Below, in pieces: positions 25,727 through 34,361 of a stretch of DNA of 61,639 bases. Numbering within the stretch: the stretch's first letter is position 1; the number at the start of each line of letters is the position of its first letter. The notes below the pieces were generated by a model, which was given only the letters and a program-made list of their open reading frames with translations, had not been told where the DNA came from and did not search any database. Location of the stretch: contig JAEYTI010000025.1 in the NCBI GenBank assembly GCA_023434145.1, positions 1 through 61,639 on the forward strand. The letters run 5' to 3'. The position numbers were made by a program, and so were the translations under genes. The DNA is from Chloroflexota bacterium. GTDB taxonomy: Bacteria; Chloroflexota; Anaerolineae; Anaerolineales; Anaerolineaceae.

Positions 25727-28204
25727 TTAACCTCCCTGCCCGGCGGGGCGTTCGGCTTCCAGCCCCATATCCAGGTAAATGCAGCCGAAGGTGTCGCTTT
25801 CACTGGTAAGCCGCACGCGGACTGTGCCGTTGCTGTTTACGTAGGGGTTGGCTTCCCGGATTACGTTTGTGCCCTGAATCGGTTCTTCGATCACCATCCA
25901 GGTATTGTTGGCCCAATCATACAGGCCGATCTGCGGCATGTTCCATTGGTTGCCCATGTCGCGCCACAGGGCCAGTTTGAGGCTCTGAATCTCCAGCTCA
26001 TTGATGCCAGAGGGCAGTTGGAATTCGAATTCGGCCTCGCCGCGGCCCATGTGTACCGAGGCAGTTCCAGTTGGGCCGCACGTTCCGCCATCGCGCGGGG
26101 TGATGGTCATGGTGCCGGGGATCAGCCCGGGCGGCATGGCGATAAAGCCAGAATCGGGCAACTTGAACTCGGCGTTGGTATAGACCAGCACCGTAGACTG
26201 CTGCGAGATTCCGCTGCCTTCGATCGAAACCTTTGGCGGGGCTTCGTTCAGCCAGCCAAAGACGGTCACGCCGCTCTGTCCAATGCCGCCGGGTACGAAC
26301 CGGCTGGAGAGTGCTTTCATCCAGGGGGCGTTGTCGAGAATGCTGGAGAGGATGTTCGCCTTCAGTTCGTTGGCGCGCGGCACTGGCCCGGTAGTGAAGT
26401 TCTCCTGGAACAGGCGGTAGCTGACGGGCGAGTTGAAGCGGTCGCTCTGCAAGTTGGAGAGGCCAAGGCTGACTTCTGCCACCGCGCCAGGAGCCATATC
26501 GCCCAGGCGGGCAAAGCGGTTCTGGAACACGACAACGACATCCGTGAGCGGGTAAGCTGTTTCATTGCGGACGGTGCCTGTCAGGGTCTCGTTTTCCATG
26601 CTCAGTTCGGCAGACAGCGTGCCAAAATCTTCCCACAGGCCCTCAGACATGAAGCTCTGCATGGCCCACTGATTCACCGTTAGCCCCTCTACCCGGGTGG
26701 GTGCGCCCTGGGTGAAGATCATCTGCCCGCCGGAGGTGGTTCCGCCCGGATTGCCCCACGGGTTGCCCTCGTAGCCGCTCATTGGGCTGACCAATCCTTC
26801 GCCTTCCACCAGCACTTCGTACGACTGCTGGCGCGGCGAAAACAGGCCCATGTACGTGGTAAGGCCGGCGGTTCCCCCCGGCTGCAACTGCACGATGCCG
26901 ATCTTATTCAGCACCAGATCGTTGCCGCGCAGTCCGTAGCCAATGCCAAAGGCCGCCGCGGAGAACAGCGCCGTGAGCACGGGGATCGTAACCCAGGCCA
27001 ACTGCATGCGTTTGAGCAGCCGCAGGGCGAAATAGTTCACCGGGCCAACCATGAGAATATAAATAAACAACAGAATACTCAATCCGCGCACAGAGGGCAG
27101 ATCAAGCGAGGGGATATTGGAGAGCGCGTAGAAAAGCGAGTTGGAGCGGTACTGGCGCATTGAGGTATCGAAGGGCATGTTCTCGGGGTATGCACCGCCT
27201 GGCCCGATGATCGTCTCCCAGAACCGGGTCGTACCGGCCCAGCCGTTGAACGGCGCGGCGGAAAGGTCGAGCGCCACAAAATGCACCGAACCCGTCCCTG
27301 TGCCGTGCTCGATCACCAGGGGCATATTCTCGTCACCGGCGCGGATCTGGCTGTTGTTGATTGTTCCAAGCGCGGCGATGAACGATCCGCTTCCGGCGAC
27401 CGCTTCGGTGTTCGCATACTCCGCCAGCGGGGCGGCATCTTCCGCGTCAATCTCGACGGTAGAGCCAAACGCTACAGGCAGAAGCTCCTCGGATAGGCCC
27501 GCGAGAGTTCGCTGCGCGCCCGGTCCGCCGCCAATCACCAGATGGCCGCCTTGCTGCACCCAGCCTTGCAGGGCTTTGGCCTGACCGGGGGTAAGGCTGC
27601 TGGTGTCCATGTCGTTCAGCACCAGAAGATCGAAGGTGCGCAGCGCCTCGGGCCGGTCGGGCAGATCTGCCAGGGTCAGGTCGACCAGCACGCGCGACCG
27701 CTCCTGGCCCGGCAGCTTGATGCCGCTGAGTAGGGAAAGAGCGCCGCGGTCAGGCGTGAGCAGGCCGATTGTGTAGTTGATGTTCGGCTGCGGCCGGACG
27801 GTGGCCTTGGTGTTCGCGAGCACTTCGTCTCCGCTGACCACCTGGATAACGATCTCGCGAGAGAAGTTGTTCGGCAAAACGTAGATGACTACCTGCTTGC
27901 GCGAGCCCGCGGGCAGGGTTACCGGGGAAGCGTACACGATCGTTCCCATCGAGCTGCTTACGGAAACGCGTACCTCGACATCTTTGTTCTCCAGATCGGA
28001 GCCTTCTTTTTCGAGATAAACGCGCACGGGCAGCCACTCGCCATATTTGAAGTAGCCATTGTAAGAGGGAGTGGCAGTCATCTTTAGCCCGATGTTCTGC
28101 GCACTTGGGGCAGCAGACGCAGTCATGGCGGGCGCGGATAGCAGCCCTGCGACCCAGGCAAATGCCAGGGTGAGCAGGAGAATAGTCGAACGAGTTAATT
28201 TCAA
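25727..28204 (-). CDS. Secreted/anchored protein with amidotransferase-like domain
   Basis: Protein of about 825 residues. A signal peptide (1-32, ending 'APAMTASAAPSAQ') is followed by an Ig-like beta domain, an amidotransferase-like domain (about 140-330; 'GWVQQGGHLVIGGGPGAQ'), two membrane helices (about 385-440; 'LLFIYILMVGPVNYFAL' and 'WVTIPVLTALFSAAAFGIGYGL') and a long beta-rich C-terminal region. It shares this style with the two vWA proteins of the same operon. I set the start at TTG 28204 because GGAGG lies 5 nt upstream; a GTG at 28216 is also in frame but would contain that site. It is the first gene of the 15-kb minus-strand operon. Function unknown. Confidence 0.8.
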   Translation of the reverse strand: MKLTRSTILLLTLAFAWVAGLLSAPAMTASAAPSAQNIGLKMTATPSYNGYFKYGEWLPVRVYLEKEGSDLENKDVEVRVSVSSSMGTIVYASPVTLPAGSRKQVVIYVLPNNFSREIVIQVVSGDEVLANTKATVRPQPNINYTIGLLTPDRGALSLLSGIKLPGQERSRVLVDLTLADLPDRPEALRTFDLLVLNDMDTSSLTPGQAKALQGWVQQGGHLVIGGGPGAQRTLAGLSEELLPVAFGSTVEIDAEDAAPLAEYANTEAVAGSGSFIAALGTINNSQIRAGDENMPLVIEHGTGTGSVHFVALDLSAAPFNGWAGTTRFWETIIGPGGAYPENMPFDTSMRQYRSNSLFYALSNIPSLDLPSVRGLSILLFIYILMVGPVNYFALRLLKRMQLAWVTIPVLTALFSAAAFGIGYGLRGNDLVLNKIGIVQLQPGGTAGLTTYMGLFSPRQQSYEVLVEGEGLVSPMSGYEGNPWGNPGGTTSGGQMIFTQGAPTRVEGLTVNQWAMQSFMSEGLWEDFGTLSAELSMENETLTGTVRNETAYPLTDVVVVFQNRFARLGDMAPGAVAEVSLGLSNLQSDRFNSPVSYRLFQENFTTGPVPRANELKANILSSILDNAPWMKALSSRFVPGGIGQSGVTVFGWLNEAPPKVSIEGSGISQQSTVLVYTNAEFKLPDSGFIAMPPGLIPGTMTITPRDGGTCGPTGTASVHMGRGEAEFEFQLPSGINELEIQSLKLALWRDMGNQWNMPQIGLYDWANNTWMVIEEPIQGTNVIREANPYVNSNGTVRVRLTSESDTFGCIYLDMGLEAERPAGQGG

Positions 28205-28426
28205 GGATTCCTCCACGCAGTTACGGGCAGCCCATAGAATCGGAGCAGTCCGGGCCGGCCCGGTGGGATGTTAGCATTATGACGCTGCGGAGCAGGGAAA
28301 AGTTCCCATTGTTCTAGAGGATACTCTATTCTTGTAGTACGGTCAAACATGAAATGGCGCAGCCCCAGCAGCCAGTATATAATCGATTGTGTACTGCATG
28401 CGGCAGGTTTAAAGGAGGGTGGTTGG

Positions 28427-29752
28427 ATGGACGAACTTTGCAGAGTATCCACGACCGAATTGGCGCGACGTATCCGCGAGCGCGAGATAACCTCCGAGGC
28501 GGTGGTGCGAGCCTATCTGTATCGGATCGAGCAGGTAAACCCGCTCCTGAACGCGCTTGTGACCGAACGAGCAGACGGCGCACTGGAAGATGCACGAGCG
28601 GCAGATGCAGCGCTGGCGCAGGGGCAGATCACCGGACCGCTGCATGGGGTGCCCGTCACCATCAAGGATTGGGTCGATGTGGCCGGGCTGCCCTGCACCG
28701 GCGGTTTCCTGCCGTACAAAAACCGCGTGCCCCAACAAGATGCCACCGTGGTGTCGCGAATACGAAAAGCAGGGGCAATTATCCTGGGCAAAACCAACGT
28801 GATGGTCGGCAATGACGTTTACGGAAGAGTCAATAACCCCTATCACCTCGGCTACAGCACCACCGGCAGCAGCAGCGGTGAGGCCGCGCTGATCGCCGCG
28901 GGCGGCTCCCCGCTCGGTTTGGGCTCCGACTCAGGCGGCAGCATCCGCCAGCCGGCCCACGCTTGCGGAGTCGCTGGGCTGAAGCCGACCTCGGGCCGGG
29001 TGCCGCTGACCGGGCATTTCCCCTTCATCAGCGCCATCAACGACCCGCGCACGGTGATTGGCCCGCTGGCTCGGTATGTTGAAGATCTTGCGCTCGCGCT
29101 GCCATTGATCGCAGGTGTGGATTGGAAAGACGCCAGCGTTATTCCCATGCCGCTGGAAGACTGGCGCGCCGTGGATGTGCGATCATTGCGCGTTGCGTTC
29201 TACACCCATCACGAAGGCGCGAACCCGACCCCTGAGACGGCGGACACATGCCGCCGGGCAGCGAACGTGCTCAGCGGCATTGGCCTGCGCGTGGAAGAAT
29301 TACTGCCGCCCAGGATTGAGGAAGCTTCACAGATTACGCGGGAGTACTGGTCGCGGCCCGAGTCGGAAACTCCAGACGAGTGGACGACTACGGAGGAATT
29401 TAAGCTCAGCAGCCCCGAGGTGGAAGAGCACCTGTTCCGTTGGGATCGCTTCCGCCGGTCGCTGATTGCTTTCATGAGCCAGTACGACGTCATTCTCACC
29501 CCGGCAGCAGAAAAGCCCGCCATGCCGCACGATACGGATGGCGGTTGGATTCCCTATACGCTGCCCTACAGCCTGACGGGCTACCCATGCACTGTCGTCC
29601 GGGCGGGGACTTCGCCGGAAGGCATGCCCATCGGCGTGCAGATCGCCGCGCGCCCCTGGCGCGAAGACGTGGCGCTGTCCGTGGCTCAGGTGATCGAGCA
29701 GTCTTGTGGCGGCTGGCAGCCGCCGGTGTTATCAGGGACTAGTGAAGATTAA
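28427..29752 (+). CDS. Amidase-signature-family hydrolase
   Basis: Enzyme of 441 residues of the amidase signature family, which hydrolyses amide bonds and includes GatA and many catabolic amidases. The Ser-cisSer-Lys triad is visible: Lys in 'HGVPVTIKDWVDV' (about residue 77), cis-Ser in 'STTGSSSGEAAL' and the nucleophile in 'GSDSGGSIRQPA'. No gatB or gatC is adjacent, so it is not obviously the tRNA amidotransferase subunit. ATG 28427 has a strong AAAGGAGG site. A TATAAT at 28378-28383 in the divergent gap is a likely -10 box without a good -35. Its substrate is unknown. Confidence 0.9.
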   Translation: MDELCRVSTTELARRIREREITSEAVVRAYLYRIEQVNPLLNALVTERADGALEDARAADAALAQGQITGPLHGVPVTIKDWVDVAGLPCTGGFLPYKNRVPQQDATVVSRIRKAGAIILGKTNVMVGNDVYGRVNNPYHLGYSTTGSSSGEAALIAAGGSPLGLGSDSGGSIRQPAHACGVAGLKPTSGRVPLTGHFPFISAINDPRTVIGPLARYVEDLALALPLIAGVDWKDASVIPMPLEDWRAVDVRSLRVAFYTHHEGANPTPETADTCRRAANVLSGIGLRVEELLPPRIEEASQITREYWSRPESETPDEWTTTEEFKLSSPEVEEHLFRWDRFRRSLIAFMSQYDVILTPAAEKPAMPHDTDGGWIPYTLPYSLTGYPCTVVRAGTSPEGMPIGVQIAARPWREDVALSVAQVIEQSCGGWQPPVLSGTSED

Positions 29753-29795
29753 TAGATGAATCGCGTAATCAAGGTTGTCGATCGAATCTGTCTCT

Positions 29796-29974
29796 TGCCG
29801 GTTGAAACCGGCGGCTACTACCCCAAACCCTCCCTTCGGAGGGTTCGTTCTGGGTAGACGATTCGGGTGTTTAATGCCTTTCTGCAAGATGAGAAGCATT
29901 AGAACCACCTCTTCGATAAAAAGGAACCCCACGAAGGTGGGGTTTTGGGTAGTAGCCGCCGGTTTCAACCGGCA
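29796..29974. repeat. Repeat element with terminal inverted repeats (family A, copy 2)
   Basis: The ends are inverted copies over about 50 bp: TGCCGGTTGAAACCGGCGGC followed by TACTACCC, then a hairpin (AACCCTCCCTTCGGAGGGTT on the left, AACCCCACGAAGGTGGGGTT on the right). The core has no ORF. Like copy 1, it fills the gap between two convergent genes (amidase and lysK). The remainder of the 304-bp gap holds nothing else I can identify. Confidence 0.7.
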
Positions 29975-30056
29975 GGCTGCGAGTGAGGCAAAGTTACGTG
30001 ATTGATTCGTTAATCTTCACCATCCGCCCGGCAATCGGCGGTAATATTCCTCCGCA

Positions 30057-31118
30057 CTATTCACCCGCCCCCTGCAGTCGCATGAGCACATCTGCCAGCA
30101 CGTCCACCGCGCGGAGATACTCCTTGATGGAGATGTGCTCGTTGGGTGTATGATCCAGGCTGGAGTCGCCCGGCCCGTAGGCCAGAATGGGGCAGTGCCA
30201 CGCCGGGCCAACGATGTTCATATCAGATGTGCCGGTTTTGACCAGGAAGCCCGGTTTGCCCCCCTCCGCGCGGATGGCGGCGAGAAAGGCGCGCACCAGC
30301 GGGGAGTTCTTTTCGCCCCGGTAACACTCGATGCCGTCCAGCAGGCGCAGATTCTGCCCGTCACCACAGCAAGTCTGTGATAACAGCGCCAACGTGCCAG
30401 CCGGGGTGAGACCGGGCGGCAGGCGCAAGTTGAACCCCAGCCGGGCGGTTTCGGAAAAGCCGTCTGATTCAGAATTCATCGACCGCAGTGAAGTGGTCAC
30501 GGTGTCGAATGCGCCCCGCCTGCCTTCATTATATTGATCCATTTGCCGCTGGGCATCGTTCCAAAATCGGATGGCGGCGTCGCAGGCGCTTTCGGCCTGC
30601 CCGGCAGTGTGGGCCAGTGCTTGCCGCACGGTGAGTTCAAACCATGCGCTGCCTTTGTAGCCAAGCGTGACATTCTCCCATTTGCTCGGCTCGCCGATGA
30701 CGCAGTAATTAGGGCTGTGGTCTTTCCACTTGTCGCGAATTAGCTTTGCGCCGCGGGAATCCGATTCTTCACCGGTTGCGCCGATGACGACCACGCGCCA
30801 GCCGGGGGCTGCCCCCGCCTTTGCAGCCGCGGCGGCAAAGCACGCCAGCGGGCCTTTCGCATCCACCGCGCCGCGCCCGTACAGCAGATCGCCCTCCCGC
30901 CGCACGGTGATCTCACCCGGCACGGTATCGATATGCCCCAACAACACAATTTCGCGCGGCCCGCTGCCGATTTCTCCGGTCACACTGCCGCATGCATCCA
31001 CCGTAACGCGGAAGCCCATCTGCTCCATCTGCTCCGCGAGGTAGGTGACCGCGCCCTCTTCTAATCGCGATGGACTGTACGCGCGCAGCAGTCCTTCCAA
31101 TAAAGCGACTGAGTCCAT
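30057..31118 (-). CDS. lysK: LysK/ArgE-type [LysW]-amino acid hydrolase
   Basis: Zinc-dependent M20-family peptidase of 353 residues that releases lysine or ornithine from the LysW carrier protein, the last carrier-bound step. Metal-binding and catalytic patches are visible: 'VLLGHIDTVPGE' (His and Asp), 'YGRGAVDAKGPLACF', 'GATGEESDSRGAK' (catalytic Glu pair) and 'KTGTSDMNIVG'. It lies 4 nt after lysJ at the 3' end of the lysWXYZJK operon. Whether it works for lysine, arginine or both cannot be told from this sequence alone. Confidence 0.9.
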   Translation of the reverse strand: MDSVALLEGLLRAYSPSRLEEGAVTYLAEQMEQMGFRVTVDACGSVTGEIGSGPREIVLLGHIDTVPGEITVRREGDLLYGRGAVDAKGPLACFAAAAAKAGAAPGWRVVVIGATGEESDSRGAKLIRDKWKDHSPNYCVIGEPSKWENVTLGYKGSAWFELTVRQALAHTAGQAESACDAAIRFWNDAQRQMDQYNEGRRGAFDTVTTSLRSMNSESDGFSETARLGFNLRLPPGLTPAGTLALLSQTCCGDGQNLRLLDGIECYRGEKNSPLVRAFLAAIRAEGGKPGFLVKTGTSDMNIVGPAWHCPILAYGPGDSSLDHTPNEHISIKEYLRAVDVLADVLMRLQGAGE

Positions 31119-31122
31119 GCGG

Positions 31123-32316
31123 CTACCCCTTCACCGGCTGGGCCAGCACGTCTCGCACGGCTTCGACTACCTGGGCCAAATCGTCCTTTTCGATCACCAG
31201 CGGCGGCAGGAAGCGCAGCACCGTAAGCCCGGCAGGCAATGCCAGGATTCCAGGGCGTGTACCATCTCCCAAGGCCATGAGGGCTTGCAGATAGGGCGTG
31301 ACCTTCTGTTTCAGCTCGATACCGACCATCAGCCCCAGCCCGCGCACGTCGCGGATCAGCGGCGATTGGATGGTTTTGAGCTGTTCGAGGAACCATGCGC
31401 CCAGGCTTGCGGCGCGTTCGGGCAGGCCTTCTTGCTCAAGCACGTCGATGGCAGCCAGCGCGGCTGCGCAAGCCAGCGGATTTCCGCCAAAGGTAGAGCC
31501 GTGCACGCCCGGCGGCAGCTTGCCCAGCCGCTCGCCGATCAGCACCGCGCCCATGGGCAGCCCGCCTGCGATGGATTTCGCCAGGCAGACCAGATCCGGC
31601 GCGAGACCGTAATGCTGGAAGGCAAACATGCGACCCGTGCGGCCAAAACCCGTTTGCACCTCGTCGAGGATCAGCAGCGCGCCCTGCGCATTGCAGATTT
31701 CTTGCACGCCGAGCAGATACTCCGCCTGCCCGGGGTTAACGCCGCCTTCGCCCTGCACCACTTCGAGGATCACCGCGGCGGTATCTGGCGTCACTTCACC
31801 GGCGAGCGCATCGAGGTTGTTGTACGGTACGTGGACGTAACCGGGTACAAGCGGTTCGAACGGCTCGCGGTACTTTTTCTCCCAGGTGGCAGAAAGCGCG
31901 CCCATGGTACGCCCGTGGAAGCCGCGCATGGTGGCGACTACCCCCGTCCGCCCGGTGACCAGCCGCGCAAACTTGATCGCCGCCTCGACCGCTTCGGTGC
32001 CCGAATTGGCGAGGAACACGCGCGGAAAGCCGCTGATTGCGCACAGCTTGCTTTCAAGCTGCGCGCGGCGGTCGTTGTAGAACATCTCCGGGCAGGAGAT
32101 GAGGGTCTGCGCTTGCTCCGCGATGGCCTGCGCCACCCGCGCATTACCATGCCCCAGGTTGGCCGCGCCCTGCCCGCCCACGCAGTCAATATACGCGCGC
32201 CCATCAGCATCCCACAAACGCGTACCCTGCCCGCGCACGATGGCAATGGGGCGCTTGGTGTAGAGTCCCGAGGTGTGAGTATCTTCAATGTTGATGATAT
32301 TTGCTGTTTTATCCAT
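31123..32316 (-). CDS. lysJ: LysJ/ArgD-type [LysW]-semialdehyde aminotransferase
   Basis: PLP-dependent class III aminotransferase of 397 residues that converts the LysW-bound semialdehyde to the amine, with glutamate as amino donor. Recognisable parts are 'DADGRAYIDCVGGQGAANLGHG', 'ANSGTEAVEAAIKFAR' (phosphate binding), 'LILDEVQTGFGRTG' (Asp of the PLP ring) and the Schiff-base Lys in 'CLAKSIAGGLPMGAV'. It is separated from lysZ by a 41-bp hairpin, which may lower downstream expression. Confidence 0.93.
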   Translation of the reverse strand: MDKTANIINIEDTHTSGLYTKRPIAIVRGQGTRLWDADGRAYIDCVGGQGAANLGHGNARVAQAIAEQAQTLISCPEMFYNDRRAQLESKLCAISGFPRVFLANSGTEAVEAAIKFARLVTGRTGVVATMRGFHGRTMGALSATWEKKYREPFEPLVPGYVHVPYNNLDALAGEVTPDTAAVILEVVQGEGGVNPGQAEYLLGVQEICNAQGALLILDEVQTGFGRTGRMFAFQHYGLAPDLVCLAKSIAGGLPMGAVLIGERLGKLPPGVHGSTFGGNPLACAAALAAIDVLEQEGLPERAASLGAWFLEQLKTIQSPLIRDVRGLGLMVGIELKQKVTPYLQALMALGDGTRPGILALPAGLTVLRFLPPLVIEKDDLAQVVEAVRDVLAQPVKG

Positions 32317-32331
32317 CTTTATTCCATTCAG

Positions 32332-32372
32332 TATGTTTATTTTTCTCGACGCAGTCGAGAAAAATAAACATA
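32332..32372. repeat. Perfect hairpin with a C-GCA-G tip inside the lys operon
   Basis: Nineteen-base arms (32332-32350 and 32354-32372) are perfectly complementary around a GCA triloop closed by C-G. In the minus direction the stem is followed by sequence without a U-run, so transcription may continue; an mRNA-processing or stabilising role is possible. Confidence 0.7.
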
Positions 32373-33173
32373 TTATCCAATCACCGTACCCTTGCCGTCC
32401 AAAGCCCCTAACAGCGGATGCTCCACCCGCCCGTCGGCGAAGATGACCGAGCCTACGCCCTGATCCAGCGCGTCGATTGCGCCGAGCACCTTCTTCTTCA
32501 TCCGCCCCTGCGCGATCTCCAGCGCGGAGCTGGCTTGAGCACGCTCGATGTGGGGGATCAGTGAGGCTTCGTCAGGATAATCCTTCAGCAAGCCGGGCAC
32601 GTTGGTCAGCAGGATGAGCTGGCTGGCGTGCAGCGCTCCGGCAACTGCCGCGGCGGCCCGGTCGGCGTCTACGTTGAGCGCATCGCCGTTCTCTGAGATG
32701 GCCAGCGGCTGGATCACTGGTGTGATGCTCGCGCCCAACAGTAGATTCAACAGGGCCACGTTCACCTGTTCGATTTTGCCCGTGTAGTCATCGCGGATCA
32801 CCAGGCGCTTGCCGTTCTCCACCACGCGGATGGCGTCGTTGCGCTTGGCGCACAGCAGCCCGCCGTCCGCGCCGGAGAGGCCCAAGGCACGAACACCTGC
32901 TTTTTGAAGCTGCTCTACCAGCAGCAGATTGATCTTTCCGGTCGCCATGGCGAAGATTTCGAGTGTGGCGCGGTCGGTGTAGCGGGTGGTGAACCCGGTG
33001 ACGGTGGTGAGGAAGCGCGGCGGCTTGCCCAACTGCTCAGAGAGGGCATTGGTCTCGTTCGATCCGCCGTGGACGAACACCACGGGCTGGCCCTGCTGCA
33101 CCAAAGCAGCCACGTCCGCGCACACGGCGGGCAGATTCACACCCTCCGCGCCGCCCATTTTGACAACAATCAT
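32373..33173 (-). CDS. lysZ: LysZ/ArgB-type [LysW]-aminoadipate/glutamate kinase
   Basis: Amino-acid kinase of 266 residues that phosphorylates the carboxylate of LysW-bound alpha-aminoadipate or glutamate. It begins with the family's 'MIVVKMGGAEG', has the glycine loop 'VFVHGGSNETNAL', and ends with the ATP site 'NVDADRAAAAVAGAL' and 'MKKKVLGAIDALDQG'. The frame is open to 33260, but ATG 33173 has AAGGAG upstream and matches the conserved N-terminus. It follows lysY across a gap containing two long hairpins. Confidence 0.92.
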   Translation of the reverse strand: MIVVKMGGAEGVNLPAVCADVAALVQQGQPVVFVHGGSNETNALSEQLGKPPRFLTTVTGFTTRYTDRATLEIFAMATGKINLLLVEQLQKAGVRALGLSGADGGLLCAKRNDAIRVVENGKRLVIRDDYTGKIEQVNVALLNLLLGASITPVIQPLAISENGDALNVDADRAAAAVAGALHASQLILLTNVPGLLKDYPDEASLIPHIERAQASSALEIAQGRMKKKVLGAIDALDQGVGSVIFADGRVEHPLLGALDGKGTVIG

Positions 33174-33204
33174 CGCTCTTCTCCTTGGAGTCCTATCTGT
33201 ATCT

Positions 33205-33261
33205 TTTGTTGGATCGTTTTGCGTGCCCAACCATGTTGCCCACGCAAAACGATCCAACAAA
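33205..33261. repeat. Long hairpin in the lysY-lysZ gap (first of two)
   Basis: Twenty-one-base arms (33205-33225 and 33241-33261) are perfect reverse complements around a 15-base loop. Confidence 0.7.
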
Positions 33262-33275
33262 GAAAGCTCGAGCCG

Positions 33276-33324
33276 TTTTTTCTACACACAAGACTGGCTT
33301 AGCCAGTCTTGTGTGTAGAAAAAA
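33276..33324. terminator. Long palindrome in the lysY-lysZ gap (second of two)
   Basis: Arms 33276-33299 and 33301-33324 match over 24 bases, with T-runs and A-runs at the outer ends. In the minus direction the structure resembles an intrinsic terminator directly after the lysY stop, so lysZJK may be expressed at a lower level than lysWXY. Confidence 0.65.
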
Positions 33325-33329
33325 GAAAA

Positions 33330-34361
33330 CTAAATCGGATGCAGGCCGGCGAAGCCCAGCCCGGCGGCTTCGTCGAAGCCGCACATGAGATTCATCGCCT
33401 GCACGGCGGAACCAGACGCGCCTTTCATCAGGTTATCGATCGCCGCCATGCACACCACGCGCCCCGATTCGGGATCGAGCTCGAAGCCCACGTCCGCGTA
33501 GTTCGTTCCCGCCAGGATTTTTGGCTCGGGCACGCGGTAGATGCCGCGCTTATCCTTTACCACGCGCACAAACGGCTCGGACTCGGCCCAGGCGCGGTAT
33601 GCCCGCCATAGATCCTTCTCAGCCACGCCCGGTTTGACGAAGGCATGTGCCGCGGCAAGCGCGCCGCGTACCAGATCGACCGAAGTCATGGTCAGGTGGA
33701 CGTTTTGCAAGCCCAATTCTTGCACCACCTCGGCGGTGTGGCGGTGACCGTAGGCCGAAAACGTGCGCACGACCGAGGACCGCTCGGGATGGTGCGATCC
33801 AGGGTTGGGCGACTGCCCCGCCTCGGATGATCCAACCTTGATATCGACAATGATCGGCTTTTCCACGTCCAGCAGACCCGCCTTGAGCGCGGGGATCAGC
33901 GCAAGGTTGGCGGCGGTGGCATTGCAGCCCACCCCGCTGATGTAGCTGGCATCGCACATCTCGGCGCGGTGCAGCTCGGGCAGGCCGTAAACAAAACGGT
34001 CCAGCCATGCTGGGGCCAGGTGGTCCTCACCGTAGAACTTGCGGTACATCGCCGCGTTGCGCAGGCGGAAATCGGCTGCCAGATCGACGATTTTTGGCGC
34101 AACGGCGGCGTACTTCTCAATATTCTTCTGTGAATCGCCATGCGGAAGGGCCAGGAACAGCACGTCACACGGCTCCAGCACGTCACGCGAGGTGAACTTG
34201 AGATTGGTTCGCTTGCGCAAATTGGGGTGCTGTTGGTAGACGAACTCGCCCAGGTGGCTCTCTGAGGTTGCCTGCGCTACGGTGATGTTGGGGTGTTCGA
34301 GCAGCAAGCGTAAAAGCTCACCGCCAGCGTACCCCGATGCGCCCACGATGGAAGCTTTCAT
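33330..34361 (-). CDS. lysY: LysY/ArgC-type [LysW]-phosphate reductase
   Basis: NADPH-dependent reductase of 343 residues that reduces the LysW-bound acyl phosphate to the semialdehyde. The Rossmann start 'IVGASGYAGGELLRLLLEHP' and the catalytic cysteine in 'SGVGCNATAANLA' are clear, along with 'HPNLRKRTNL' and 'HGDSQKN' typical of the LysY/ArgC branch that works on the carrier protein. It overlaps lysX by 4 nt. Confidence 0.93.
   Translation of the reverse strand: MKASIVGASGYAGGELLRLLLEHPNITVAQATSESHLGEFVYQQHPNLRKRTNLKFTSRDVLEPCDVLFLALPHGDSQKNIEKYAAVAPKIVDLAADFRLRNAAMYRKFYGEDHLAPAWLDRFVYGLPELHRAEMCDASYISGVGCNATAANLALIPALKAGLLDVEKPIIVDIKVGSSEAGQSPNPGSHHPERSSVVRTFSAYGHRHTAEVVQELGLQNVHLTMTSVDLVRGALAAAHAFVKPGVAEKDLWRAYRAWAESEPFVRVVKDKRGIYRVPEPKILAGTNYADVGFELDPESGRVVCMAAIDNLMKGASGSAVQAMNLMCGFDEAAGLGFAGLHPI

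Noticed and set aside
28427..29752. gatA (subunit of tRNA amidotransferase)
   Set aside because: The amidase signature is shared by many enzymes; no gatB or gatC is adjacent, so a general amidase call is safer.
29753..30056. CRISPR-like repeats
   Set aside because: The similar blocks are inverted ends of one element, not regularly spaced direct repeats, and no cas gene is present.
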